Position numbers and translations under genes: made by a program
Notes under the pieces: generated by a model
Told to the model about the DNA's origin: nothing
Seen by the model: the letters and a program-made list of their open reading frames with translations, nothing else
Databases searched by the model: none
Part shown: positions 6,642-14,792 of the stretch, in pieces
How the letters are laid out: every line of letters starts with the position of its first letter
How positions within the stretch are numbered: position 1 is the first letter of the stretch
DNA from: JBBRZF01 sp038236965
Lineage (GTDB): Bacteria; Acidobacteriota; Terriglobia; Terriglobales; Acidobacteriaceae
Length of the DNA stretch: 17,463 bases
Assembly (NCBI GenBank): GCA_038236965.1
Contig: JBBRZF010000060.1
Span: 1 to 17,463, forward strand
Direction of reading: 5' to 3'

Positions 6642-9290
6642 TTACTGTTTCGCTTTTATGAGTTCTTCGTACTGCGGGTTCTTTCGTAGATTATCGAGTG
6701 ACGGCGAATCCTTCATCATCTGTACTGAATATCCAGCTTGCAGGGCCTTTTGCAGCCATTCCAGGGCTGGCCCCGCCTCCCCCAACTGGTTGTAGATCAG
6801 GGCCGCGGAAAATAGCGTCTCCTTGTCGAACTTGCTATATTGCAGCGCGTCGTCCAAATACTGGATCGCCTTGGCGCGGTCACCGATCATGGCACTGTAA
6901 TCGGCCATATCTTTCAACAGTTGCGGATCGTGGGGATTCACCTTCAGTCCCTGCGTTCCGATTTCAATTGCCTTCGAATACGCCGCCCGGGCTTTGTCGC
7001 GCTTTTCCGCAAGGTAGAGCGCTTCTCCTAGATTTCCCCACGTTACGTAATCTTTGTCATTCAATCGGACGCTGAGTTCATAGATTTTCGCCGCTTCTCC
7101 GAACTGTCTGGTGTGGTAATAAGCAGTTCCTAGATTCGAATACGTCGCCGACGTCGCGCGTATGGCCAGTGACTGCTGGAGCGACTTGATCGCCTCCTGG
7201 TACTTGGTCTGGTACAGGTAGGTCGCGCCCAGATTCGCATATCCGCGGAAGCTTTCAGGTGTGAGTTCCACCACCTTCTTGAACATCTCCACCGCTGGGT
7301 CGAACTGCCCTTGCCTTATATAAAAGCCGCCTAAGAGGTTGTAGCCCTTCCAGTAGGTCGGTCGCAGTTTCACCACTCTCTGGTACGTGCTTTCGGCTTG
7401 AGCAGGACTCTGGAGACGCTCGTAAGCCGATGCCAATCCAATATAGGCGTCGTCATTCGTGGGATCCAAATCCACGGCGTGTTTGAATTGCGCGACCGCT
7501 TTCTCGTAATTGCCTGTTCCGTTCTCCAGCACTCCGAGGCACACATGGCCGGAGGCTCCCGCATTCCCTGCGGCTACCGCTTTTTGGCACGCGCCACGCG
7601 CTAACGCGATAAACTTCTTATCTTTGGTCGATTCAAACTTGGACCAATACGCCGTTCCCAGTTCTGCTTCGGCCGTCCCGTACTTCGGATCGGTTCTCAG
7701 TGCCTCGGTGAGCAGGATGACGGCGCTATCCGCATTCGAGGGATTGCCCGGATCCTCCAGGTACCCTCTAGCCTGCGTGTAGTAGTTGTAGGCTTCTGGA
7801 TCCATGGTGCCGTGGAATGCGAAAAGCCTTCTCTCCTCGGCAGTCAATTTGATCCGTAACGCCGACGCCACGCCATTCGTGATCTTCTCTTCGATTGAAA
7901 ACGGGTCGGTCACGGGAGCGTCGAGTTGCTCGGCCTTCACTGCCTTGGAGGTCTTCGTATTCGAGACCGCGTAGGTCACGTGTACCAGATCGCCGGAACG
8001 CTGCAGCTTAACTTTGAGTGCGAGGTCTGCTCCAAATTCTTGCCTGGCCTGTTCAATCCCCACAACATTCTTCTTGCGAATTTCCTCGCCGGAAACTACC
8101 TGGACGGGGTGGTTTTCCGCAAGTTGCGTCAGCTTCGTCGTCAGGGAACCAACCAGTCCGTTTCCGAATGCTGTCATCTTCGGATCGTCGATGACCGCAT
8201 CAAAGGGAAGCACAGCCAAAGTCTGAGATGCCGCACCTGCTGCTGGCTCAACGTTTCCAGCGGTGGCATCGGAACTCGACGCGGCTCGCGGACGCCACCA
8301 CATCAGCCCGGCGGCCAGCAGCAGCAGCGCCACGATTGCGGCAACCATCCATCCGGTGCGCGGCCCCCACAACGACACTCTTTGACCTTCCGCAGCAACG
8401 ATATGCTTCGGTTTCCCTCCCGCCCTTATCCGGCGAAGGTCTTCCACCAAAGCCTTTGCCGAGGGATAACGCTGCTCCGGGTCTTTGGCTAGCATGTTGT
8501 AAACGAGGTTTGAGAGCTGCGTCCCCACCTTGGGATTCACCTCGGAGATCCGCTTCGGGTCCTCGTGCAACACTCGTCCCAGCGTTTCCGCAAAGCTGTC
8601 TGTCTGGAACGGCTTTCGCCCGCACAGCATCTCGTAGAAAACCACTCCCAGCGCGAAAATGTCCGCGCGCCCGTCATACGGACGCTGCATCAACACTTCG
8701 GGCGACATATACGCGGGTGTGCCGCTGGACGAGAACGCCAGACTGTCCAGGCTTGACGTCTCTTGGTGTTCGTCCACGAGCGTGAATTTCCGGGCTACGC
8801 CGAAGTCCAGTATCTTCACTCGGCCCGTCGGCGTCAGCATGATGTTGTCGGGCTTGATGTCCGCGTGCAGAATGCTTCGCTCGTGTGCGGCGGCGAGGCC
8901 TTCAGCGCATTGCTCGCCGATATCGAAAAATTCATCCAGTGAAACCGTCTGGCCTGCCGAGGTTTTTTGCCGCAGTGAGGTGCCCTCTATGCATTCCATC
9001 ACCACGAAAAGCTCGCCGCCGTCTTCCACGACATCGTAGATACTGGCGATATTGGGATGGTTCAAGGCAGACGCCCGCTGGGCTTCGCGCAAGAGCGATT
9101 CGCGATCGTGGTCGCTCATTTCGCTTTGCGGAGCCATTCGCTTGATGGCGACCAGTCGCTTCAGTTTGAGGTCTTCGGCCTGGTAGACCTGCCCCATTCC
9201 GCCCGCACCAAGAATCTTGATCACCAGAAATCGGCTGGCGATCGTCGCACTTAATTCGCGAAAGGTGGCATTCTTCTGGGGTTCGTGCAT
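6642..9290 (-). CDS. Ser/Thr protein kinase with FlgO/TolB-like domain and TPR repeats
   Basis: Membrane-anchored Hanks-type kinase. From ATG 9290 it has 882 residues; an upstream in-frame TTG (9311) would add seven. The kinase domain (about 20-290) shows the glycine loop LGAGGMGQVY (28-33), the ATP lysine in AIKRM (K50), the catalytic loop HADIKPDN (D144), DFG (162-164) and GTPAYMSPE. The residue before the catalytic Asp is Ala, not Arg, making this a non-RD kinase. A single membrane helix (about 314-331) precedes a FlgO/TolB-N-like domain (about 356-480, LAVLPFDAV...) that is often fused to such kinases. About nine TPR units then run from about 500 to the C-terminus (for example DDAYIGLASAYERL and FRGYANLGATYLYQ). 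The TPR part presumably faces outside and senses or scaffolds partners. Such fusions are common in Acidobacteriota. Substrate is unknown. The 239 bases upstream hold no gene. Confidence 0.93.
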   Translation of the reverse strand: MHEPQKNATFRELSATIASRFLVIKILGAGGMGQVYQAEDLKLKRLVAIKRMAPQSEMSDHDRESLLREAQRASALNHPNIASIYDVVEDGGELFVVMECIEGTSLRQKTSAGQTVSLDEFFDIGEQCAEGLAAAHERSILHADIKPDNIMLTPTGRVKILDFGVARKFTLVDEHQETSSLDSLAFSSSGTPAYMSPEVLMQRPYDGRADIFALGVVFYEMLCGRKPFQTDSFAETLGRVLHEDPKRISEVNPKVGTQLSNLVYNMLAKDPEQRYPSAKALVEDLRRIRAGGKPKHIVAAEGQRVSLWGPRTGWMVAAIVALLLLAAGLMWWRPRAASSSDATAGNVEPAAGAASQTLAVLPFDAVIDDPKMTAFGNGLVGSLTTKLTQLAENHPVQVVSGEEIRKKNVVGIEQARQEFGADLALKVKLQRSGDLVHVTYAVSNTKTSKAVKAEQLDAPVTDPFSIEEKITNGVASALRIKLTAEERRLFAFHGTMDPEAYNYYTQARGYLEDPGNPSNADSAVILLTEALRTDPKYGTAEAELGTAYWSKFESTKDKKFIALARGACQKAVAAGNAGASGHVCLGVLENGTGNYEKAVAQFKHAVDLDPTNDDAYIGLASAYERLQSPAQAESTYQRVVKLRPTYWKGYNLLGGFYIRQGQFDPAVEMFKKVVELTPESFRGYANLGATYLYQTKYQEAIKSLQQSLAIRATSATYSNLGTAYYHTRQFGEAAKIYELSVRLNDKDYVTWGNLGEALYLAEKRDKARAAYSKAIEIGTQGLKVNPHDPQLLKDMADYSAMIGDRAKAIQYLDDALQYSKFDKETLFSAALIYNQLGEAGPALEWLQKALQAGYSVQMMKDSPSLDNLRKNPQYEELIKAKQ

Positions 9291-9529
9291 AGGCGCGGTA
9301 CAGCGTGGCAAGATTCTACTCTCGAAGCCGACTCTGCTGCAGCTTGCTGAAGCAAAAACTCATTCCCGAGTTGTCTCTTAAGGCTCAGTCTTCCTGACTG
9401 AGACTTTCATTCAGGACCAATACGGTAGCGCTCCCATGCGTTACTTTGTGTCCATGTTTGTGTCTTGGATGCGATTTGAGCTAATATTCCGCTCACTTTT
9501 CCCAGTCGGAGCGGGCGAGCGAATAATAT
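9291..9529. other. intergenic region upstream of the kinase gene
   Basis: This gap between the xseA stop and the kinase start holds no gene. On the minus strand a -10-like TAGAAT occurs at 9318-9313, about 22 bases before the kinase ATG, with no clear -35. A 7-bp hairpin (CTCAGTC 9384-9390, GACTGAG 9396-9402) lies in the middle; neighbouring GTCTC (9373-9377) and GAGAC (9400-9404) could form an alternative stem. It lacks a proper T-run, so a terminator for xseA is not supported. Confidence 0.35.
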
Positions 9530-10903
9530 CTATTCCGAGCGCGTGCGTTTTACCTCGGCATCTACGATGCCTCGAGCGACTCGTGCGGTAATGTTCGCGC
9601 CGGGCGCCAGTTGAGAGGCGTCCTTGACTAGCTTCCCATTGCCATCGAAGACCAGCGCATAACCACGGTCAAGGATGGCGATTGGCGACAGCCCTTCCAA
9701 GTGTGTACTCACCTGTTCCAGACGTGCGCGACGCTTGAGCAGCAGGTTCTGAAGCACTCCGGCAAGGTGACCTGTGCGCGCCTGCAGATCGCGACGCATG
9801 GACGCAACCTTCCTTCGCAGGTCGTAGTGACGGACGCGGGCAGAGGCGACATCAAGGCGCTGATGAAATGTGCGGAGCGCCGTCGAATGGGCGCGCACCA
9901 TGCGGAAACTCAGGTCGTCGACGCGTTGCTGACGGCGGGCAATGGCTTCATTCATTCGCGCGAAGGCCGCGTGATAGCCAACCTCTGAAAGCGCCTGCTG
10001 CTTGTGCATCACCAGGTAGCGCATGCTGCGCCCCAACCGATAGCGCAGATTCCCAACCTGCTCTTCCATGTCGCTCTTGGAGCGGATAACCAACTCGGCC
10101 GCCGCCGAAGGCGTTGCCGCACGCAGGTCGGCGACAAAATCGCAGATGGTGAAATCCGTTTCGTGCCCAACGGCCGAAATGACAGGAATCGCACTGCCGG
10201 CGACGACACGCGCCAATCCCTCATCATTGAACGCCGCCAGATCTTCTACCGACCCACCACCGCGCGCGACAATGATGACGTCCACATCTGCCGCACTGTT
10301 GAAGTGCTTCACCCCGGCGCTGACCTCCGCCGCTGCGCTCTCGCCCTGCACCTGTGCGGGATAAATGATCACCTGCAGGCCTTCGTGTCGGCGGCGAAGT
10401 ACGTTGAGGATGTCCTGTATGACGGCGCCGCGCGGCGAAGTCACAACTCCGATGCGTCGGGGCAGCGAAGGCAGCGGCTTCCTCCGGTTGCTCTCGAAGA
10501 GGCCTTCGGCGGCAAGCTTCGCCTTGAGTTGTTCAAAGGCGACCTGCAGCGCGCCAGCGCCCATCGGCTCCAGGTACTCAGCCGAGAGCTGCATCTCGCC
10601 GCGACCTTCATAGATGGTGATGCGTCCGCGCGCCAATACATGCAAACCGTTTTCCAGCTTGAAGCGCAATAATCGCGCCTGCATACGGAACATCACGATT
10701 CGCAGTTGTGTCTCGCCATCGCGCAAGGTGAAGTAGAGATGGCCGGAATCGGCGGGGCGATAATTCGTGATCTCGCCCTCTACCCAGATGTCGGCGTACT
10801 CGCGCTCAATGTGCGTGCGCACCGCACTCACAAGGTTGGGAACGGTCCAGACGCGCCGCTGCGGAACCTGAAAGCTGAAATCGAGCTGGGACTGATCATC
10901 CAC
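9530..10903 (-). CDS. xseA: exodeoxyribonuclease VII large subunit
   Basis: Large subunit of exonuclease VII, a cytoplasmic nuclease that degrades single-stranded DNA from both ends and works in repair. The 457 residues match the family. There is an N-terminal OB-fold DNA-binding domain (about 18-115, WVEGEITNYRPADSGHLYFTLRD region). The catalytic domain follows, with GVVTSPRGAVIQDIL (152-166), ARGGGSVEDLAAFN (213-226) and VGHETDFTICDFVADLRAATP (245-265), and a long coiled-coil-rich helical segment (about 270-400) comes next. The start is GTG at 10903, with GAGGT about 12 bases upstream. It follows the DUF2905 gene by 19 bases, in a queA-DUF2905-xseA run. The small subunit gene xseB, often next to xseA, is not seen here. 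Confidence 0.96.
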   Translation of the reverse strand: MDDQSQLDFSFQVPQRRVWTVPNLVSAVRTHIEREYADIWVEGEITNYRPADSGHLYFTLRDGETQLRIVMFRMQARLLRFKLENGLHVLARGRITIYEGRGEMQLSAEYLEPMGAGALQVAFEQLKAKLAAEGLFESNRRKPLPSLPRRIGVVTSPRGAVIQDILNVLRRRHEGLQVIIYPAQVQGESAAAEVSAGVKHFNSAADVDVIIVARGGGSVEDLAAFNDEGLARVVAGSAIPVISAVGHETDFTICDFVADLRAATPSAAAELVIRSKSDMEEQVGNLRYRLGRSMRYLVMHKQQALSEVGYHAAFARMNEAIARRQQRVDDLSFRMVRAHSTALRTFHQRLDVASARVRHYDLRRKVASMRRDLQARTGHLAGVLQNLLLKRRARLEQVSTHLEGLSPIAILDRGYALVFDGNGKLVKDASQLAPGANITARVARGIVDAEVKRTRSE

Positions 10904-10922
10904 GGAAAAAGTTTACCTCACG

Positions 10923-11147
10923 TCAGCGGCGAAAGTGGTTCACCAGGTAGAGGACAATGGAAAGCAGGATGCTGACGACGATGGACGTTGCCAGTGGAAA
11001 GTACACCGTCGTGTTCTTTCCCCGATAAGTGATGTCTCCCGGAAGGCGTCCCAGTGGCAGGTTCATGCGTCCGGCGCCAATCACGATCACGCCCGCCACC
11101 AGCAGCAGCGCGCCCGTCACCACCAACATCTTGCCCAGATCATTCAT
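10923..11147 (-). CDS. DUF2905 family small membrane protein
   Basis: A 74-residue protein with two hydrophobic helices (about 6-25 and 48-70) joined by a conserved-looking loop, GRMNLPLGRLPGDITYRGKN, which is the signature of DUF2905. The function of the family is unknown; it is predicted to lie in the inner membrane. The start is ATG 11147, giving the usual family N-terminus MNDLGKMLVVTG. An ATG at 11195 is in frame but would overlap queA by 19 bases and add a non-family extension. It sits 29 bases after the queA stop and 19 bases before xseA, so it is probably in the same transcript. Confidence 0.85.
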   Translation of the reverse strand: MNDLGKMLVVTGALLLVAGVIVIGAGRMNLPLGRLPGDITYRGKNTTVYFPLATSIVVSILLSIVLYLVNHFRR

Positions 11148-11176
11148 CTGCCAGACTACCGACAAGTTCTCTGATG

Positions 11177-12277
11177 CTATTCGACGAACATGCAATCGCC
11201 GTAAGAGAAGAATCGGTAACGCTCGCGGACAGCGTGCTCGTAAGCGGCGAGAACCTCTTCGCGCCCGGCGAATGAGGCCACCAGCATGAGCAGCGTGGAC
11301 TGCGGCAGATGGAAATTCGTCAGCATGGCGCCCACCACGCGAAACTGAAAGCCGGGATAGATAAAGATGTCGGCTTCGCCCTCCTGCGCTCGGATGGCAC
11401 CGTCCGCAGATTGCTGCGCCGCGAATTCGAGCGTACGGACGGACGTTGTTCCAACCGCCACAACGCGCCTTCCCGCTTCGCGCGCGCGCTCGATGCGCTC
11501 GGCCGTTTCGCTGGGTATCTGATAATGTTCGCGATGCAAGCGATGCTCTTCCACCACTTCCACCCGCACGGGTTGAAAGGTTCCCAGCCCGACGTGAAGA
11601 GTGACCTCGGCGGTCTCAATGCCGCGCTCGTGAATGAATTGCAATATCTCGGGCGTGAAATGCAGCCCTGCCGTAGGCGCGGCAACCGACCCAGTCTCGC
11701 GGGCAAACATCGTTTGATACTGCTTGCGGTCGGCCTCGGTGTCTGCCCGATGGATATAGGGAGGCAGCGGCACGTGGCCCAGCTTTTCAATGCGAGCATA
11801 AAGATCCGGCACGTCCGCGAACCGCACCGTGCGCTCCCCGAACTCTCCGCGCGCCCGGACTTCGCATTCCAGCTCTCCACGCATTCCATCGCCGAAAAAA
11901 ATAGTCTCTCCGACGCCGATCTTTCTACCCGGACGCACCAGCGCCTCCCAGGTCTGCGGTGCGCTCGCCACCTGTTTTGTCAGCAGCACTTCTACTCGGC
12001 CTTGCAGAAATTCCTTCATCGCCGGATTCTCAGGGCTCAGAGGATGCGAGTGCAGTCCTGCACGCCGTCCATACAATCGCGCCGGAAGGACGCGCGTGTT
12101 GTTGAAGATGAGCAGATCGTCGGGACGCAGCAGGTTGGGAAATTCGCGAAAGCTGGTGTCGTCGAGGGTTCCGCTTCTCCGGTCCAGGTGCAGCAGGCGC
12201 GAAGACGCGCGATCTTCCAGCGGTTGCTGGGCGATCAACTCCTCTGGCAGATGGAAATCGAAGTCGCTGACGAGCAC
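11177..12277 (-). CDS. queA: S-adenosylmethionine:tRNA ribosyltransferase-isomerase
   Basis: Transfers and isomerises the ribosyl part of S-adenosylmethionine onto 7-aminomethyl-7-deazaguanine in tRNA, forming epoxyqueuosine at the wobble position of GUN-anticodon tRNAs. From GTG 12277 it has 366 residues. Family motifs seen are DFDFHLPEELIAQ (5-17), FNNTRVLPARLYGRR (58-72), LPPYIHR (171-177), SVAAPTAGLHFT (197-208), HVGLGTFQPV (228-237), VGTTSVRTLE and FRVVGAMLTNFHLPQSTLLML. GTG 12277 matches the usual N-terminus. The frame continues to ATG 12298 and ATG 12343, but the extra residues do not look like QueA and the longest would overlap folP. A TATAAT lies six bases before the GTG. There is an extra loop (about 73-92) between two core motifs. 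Confidence 0.95.
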   Translation of the reverse strand: MLVSDFDFHLPEELIAQQPLEDRASSRLLHLDRRSGTLDDTSFREFPNLLRPDDLLIFNNTRVLPARLYGRRAGLHSHPLSPENPAMKEFLQGRVEVLLTKQVASAPQTWEALVRPGRKIGVGETIFFGDGMRGELECEVRARGEFGERTVRFADVPDLYARIEKLGHVPLPPYIHRADTEADRKQYQTMFARETGSVAAPTAGLHFTPEILQFIHERGIETAEVTLHVGLGTFQPVRVEVVEEHRLHREHYQIPSETAERIERAREAGRRVVAVGTTSVRTLEFAAQQSADGAIRAQEGEADIFIYPGFQFRVVGAMLTNFHLPQSTLLMLVASFAGREEVLAAYEHAVRERYRFFSYGDCMFVE

Positions 12278-12283
12278 GATTTG

Positions 12284-12289
12284 ATTATA
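12284..12289 (-). promoter_or_regulatory. -10 element for queA, possibly leaderless
   Basis: On the minus strand a perfect TATAAT ends six bases before the GTG that best fits the QueA N-terminus. Transcription would then start at or next to the start codon. No consensus -35 is seen at 16-18 bases upstream and no ribosome-binding site precedes the GTG, which agrees with a leaderless mRNA. Confidence 0.4.
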
Positions 12290-12317
12290 CGGATGCATCG
12301 AAGATGCCGTTTCACAG

Positions 12318-12323
12318 TACAAT
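12318..12323 (+). promoter_or_regulatory. -10 element for folP, possibly leaderless
   Basis: TACAAT ends eight bases before the folP ATG at 12332. Transcription would begin within a base or two of the ATG. No ribosome-binding site is visible. It lies back to back with the queA -10, 28 bases apart, so the two promoters share upstream DNA. Confidence 0.35.
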
Positions 12324-12331
12324 CGCGCACT

Positions 12332-13273
12332 ATGCGCGGGCACTATACGTGGAACACCGGACGGCGTTTACTGGAATTGGGCGAACGCACGATGATCATG
12401 GGCGTCATCAATGTCACTCCTGATTCCTTCTCCGATGGCGGCCGGCATCTTTCCGCAGACCACGCCGCGATACACGGATTGCGCTTGCTGGAGGAAGGCG
12501 CCGATATCCTCGATATCGGCGGCGAATCAACCCGCCCGGGGACCATAGTGGAGAGCGACACCTTGGAGGAAGCAAGTCTCGCCGTGCGCCGTAAACCCTC
12601 CGTTACCGCCGAAGAAGAACTTCGCCGGGTCCTTCCTGTGATCGAGATATTGAAGCGCGCCAGGCCGACATGCGTGATCTCCGTGGACACCTACAAGTCC
12701 GAGGTCGCGCGCCAAGCCGTCGCTGCCGGAGCCGAGATCGTGAATGACGTGAGCGCATTCACCTGGGACTCGCAAATGGCCTCAACCGTTGCGGAATTGA
12801 ATTGCGGGGCCATCCTGATGCACACTCGCGGTCTTCCGGAGCAATGGCGTACGCTGCCCCGCTCTGAGGATATCGTCGCTCTTGTCTGCTCTGAACTGAA
12901 TGACCTGGTGCAGCGCGCACTTGCCGCCGGCGTGCAACGGAACCAAATGGTGCTCGACCCCGGATTCGGTTTCGGAAAAAATTTCAAAGAAAACTATCCC
13001 TTGCTCTCGCGCTTTGAAAAATTCGCGGAGCTCGGCTTTCCTGTCATGGCTGGCACCTCGCGCAAATCCTTTATCGGTCGCACCGTGGGCCAGCGGCTCG
13101 GAGGGTTGCACGGAGTCTCCGGAGTGGACCAACCGGCGAACGAACGACTATACGGAACACTCGCGAGCGTGGTGGCTATCGTGCTGCGCGGAGCTCACAT
13201 CGTGCGGGTTCACGACGTGCAAGCCACGGTGCAAGCGACCGCCATAGCCGACGCGATTGTCGCCGCAAGCTGA
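12332..13273 (+). CDS. folP: dihydropteroate synthase
   Basis: Joins dihydropterin pyrophosphate with p-aminobenzoate in folate synthesis; it is the sulfonamide target. The 313 residues form a TIM barrel with MGVINVTPDSFSDGG (23-37), DIGGESTRPG (61-70), ISVDTYKSEVA (116-126), AEIVNDVSA (134-142), VLDPGFGFGKN (207-217) and PVMAGTSRKSFIG (237-249). The start is ATG 12332; the frame stays open far upstream, but that part is antisense to queA. Compared with common FolP proteins there are about 17 extra residues after ESTRPG (about 71-90), in the substrate-binding loop 2. folP is divergent from queA and followed 51 bases later by the photolyase on the same strand. Confidence 0.95.
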   Translation: MRGHYTWNTGRRLLELGERTMIMGVINVTPDSFSDGGRHLSADHAAIHGLRLLEEGADILDIGGESTRPGTIVESDTLEEASLAVRRKPSVTAEEELRRVLPVIEILKRARPTCVISVDTYKSEVARQAVAAGAEIVNDVSAFTWDSQMASTVAELNCGAILMHTRGLPEQWRTLPRSEDIVALVCSELNDLVQRALAAGVQRNQMVLDPGFGFGKNFKENYPLLSRFEKFAELGFPVMAGTSRKSFIGRTVGQRLGGLHGVSGVDQPANERLYGTLASVVAIVLRGAHIVRVHDVQATVQATAIADAIVAAS

Positions 13274-13324
13274 TTACGGCCCTGAATTTTATTTTCAATC
13301 GAGTGGCGCTCCGGAGTTCGTCGC

Positions 13325-14791
13325 GTGGCTGCGAGCGATTCAGGCGCATCCTATCCAACTGAACTCATGCCGGAAACCATGGAACAGATAAGACAGAAAT
13401 ACGGTGAACGCATCCTGATACGCCGCGAAGGCGAAGCGTTGCGTGAAGGCCGCGCGGTGGTTTACTGGATGCAGCGTGCACAACGCGCCCTCGACAATCC
13501 CGCGCTCGACGTAGCCGTTGATGTTGCCAATGCGCTTCGGCTTCCCTGTGTCGTCTTCTTCGCGCCCGTTCCCTACTATCCGCACGCGAACCTGCGCCAC
13601 TACCGGTTCCTGCAACAGGGCATCGCCGAAACGGCGAGGCGTTGCTGGGAACGCAATATCGTATTTGTTCTGCGCCGTTATCCCGACCACAGCTTGCTGA
13701 GATTTTGCGAAGAGGTGCAGGCAGCCATCGTCATTGGCGACGAGAACCCCATGCGTGAACCGCGTGCCTGGCGCGAGAAGGCCGCGAAGCAACTCCGCGC
13801 TCCGCTGTGGACCGTGGATGCCGACGTCATCGTCCCTTCGCGATTGCTGCTGAAAGAGCAGTATGCTGCGCGCATCATCCGGCCGCGCCTGAGAGCCTTA
13901 TTCCCGCAGTACCTTATCGCACCTGAAAATCCTGCGGCGGACATATCCTTTAAGCCTTCCAAGAAGTTATCGTCGCTCGCGCCCGACTTCGACATTACCG
14001 ACCGATGGGGAAAACTCGACCGCTCGGTCGCCCCGGTCGATTCCTTTCTTGGTGGAACCGGCGAGGCTTTACGCAGGCTCGAAGAATTCGTTGGCGGCAA
14101 ATTGAGTCGTTATCCCGCTCTGCACAGCGCCGCCGACATGGACGGCACCAGCACGCTCTCGCCCTATCTTCACTTCGGACACATAGGCCCGCTCACGGTC
14201 GCGCTCGCCGTGCAGAATTCCAAGGCTCCGCAGCCTGCCAAGGACGACTACCTCGACCAGCTCATCACCTGGCGAGAGCTCTCCATCAACTTTGTGCACT
14301 TTAATCCCGTCTACGATTCCATCGAATGCGGTCCCGATTGGGCGCATCGCACTCTGGCCGCGCACGCCCGCGACAAGCGTCCCCACCTCTACACGCGTCA
14401 GCAATTGGAGCGCGCCGAGACCGCAGACGAACTCTGGAACGCCGCGCAGCGGCAGATGCTCCACATGGGCTGGATGCATAACTCCCCGCGTATGTATTGG
14501 GCGAAGAAGATCCTGGAATGGGCGCAATCTCCCGCCGCCGCCTATCAGACCGCCGTTTATCTGAACGATAAATATTTTCTCGACGGGCGCGACCCCAACG
14601 GCTACGCGGGAATCGCCTGGTCGATGGTCGGCAAGTTCGATCGCCCTTGGTTTGACCGCCCCATCTTCGGCACTGTGCGCTACATGGCCCGTAGCGGCGC
14701 GGAAAAGAAATTCAACGTAAGGACTTACATTGAGCAGATGGATGAGTTGGCAACCGGGGCAAGCGTGAAACCACCGAAGCTGTTCGCGTAA
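13325..14791 (+). CDS. phr: class II CPD DNA photolyase
   Basis: Light-driven FAD enzyme that splits cyclobutane pyrimidine dimers. The 488 residues fit class II, the lineage also found in plants, animals and Methanosarcina, rather than the usual bacterial class I. Class II signs are YWMQRAQRALDNPAL (47-61), TWRELSINFVHFNP (315-328), QRQMLHMGWMHNSPRMYWAKKILEW (375-399), and LNDKYFLDGRDPNGYAGIAWSM (413-434) with GKFDRPW. The N-terminal half is the Rossmann-like antenna domain and the C-terminal half the helical FAD domain. Tryptophans W383 and W392 fall in the region that carries the class II electron-transfer dyad. The start is GTG 13325, with GGAG eight bases upstream; the next in-frame ATG (13367) has none. 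It probably shares a transcript with folP. Its stop is one base from the convergent dtd stop. Confidence 0.94.
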   Translation: MAASDSGASYPTELMPETMEQIRQKYGERILIRREGEALREGRAVVYWMQRAQRALDNPALDVAVDVANALRLPCVVFFAPVPYYPHANLRHYRFLQQGIAETARRCWERNIVFVLRRYPDHSLLRFCEEVQAAIVIGDENPMREPRAWREKAAKQLRAPLWTVDADVIVPSRLLLKEQYAARIIRPRLRALFPQYLIAPENPAADISFKPSKKLSSLAPDFDITDRWGKLDRSVAPVDSFLGGTGEALRRLEEFVGGKLSRYPALHSAADMDGTSTLSPYLHFGHIGPLTVALAVQNSKAPQPAKDDYLDQLITWRELSINFVHFNPVYDSIECGPDWAHRTLAAHARDKRPHLYTRQQLERAETADELWNAAQRQMLHMGWMHNSPRMYWAKKILEWAQSPAAAYQTAVYLNDKYFLDGRDPNGYAGIAWSMVGKFDRPWFDRPIFGTVRYMARSGAEKKFNVRTYIEQMDELATGASVKPPKLFA

Positions 14792-14792
14792 G

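Noticed and set aside
9384..9402. Hairpin downstream of xseA as a terminator
   Set aside because: The stem is only seven base pairs and is not followed by a T-run on the minus strand; it is about 130 bases past the stop.
11309..12331. A long open frame continuing 341 codons upstream of folP
   Set aside because: It is exactly antisense to queA, whose protein is clearly conserved, and the residues have no family character. FolP homology begins right after ATG 12332.
12278..12343. A longer QueA starting at ATG 12343 or 12298
   Set aside because: The added residues do not match the family N-terminus, the longest form overlaps the folP start, and GTG 12277 gives the expected VSDFDFHLPEEL beginning next to a -10 element.
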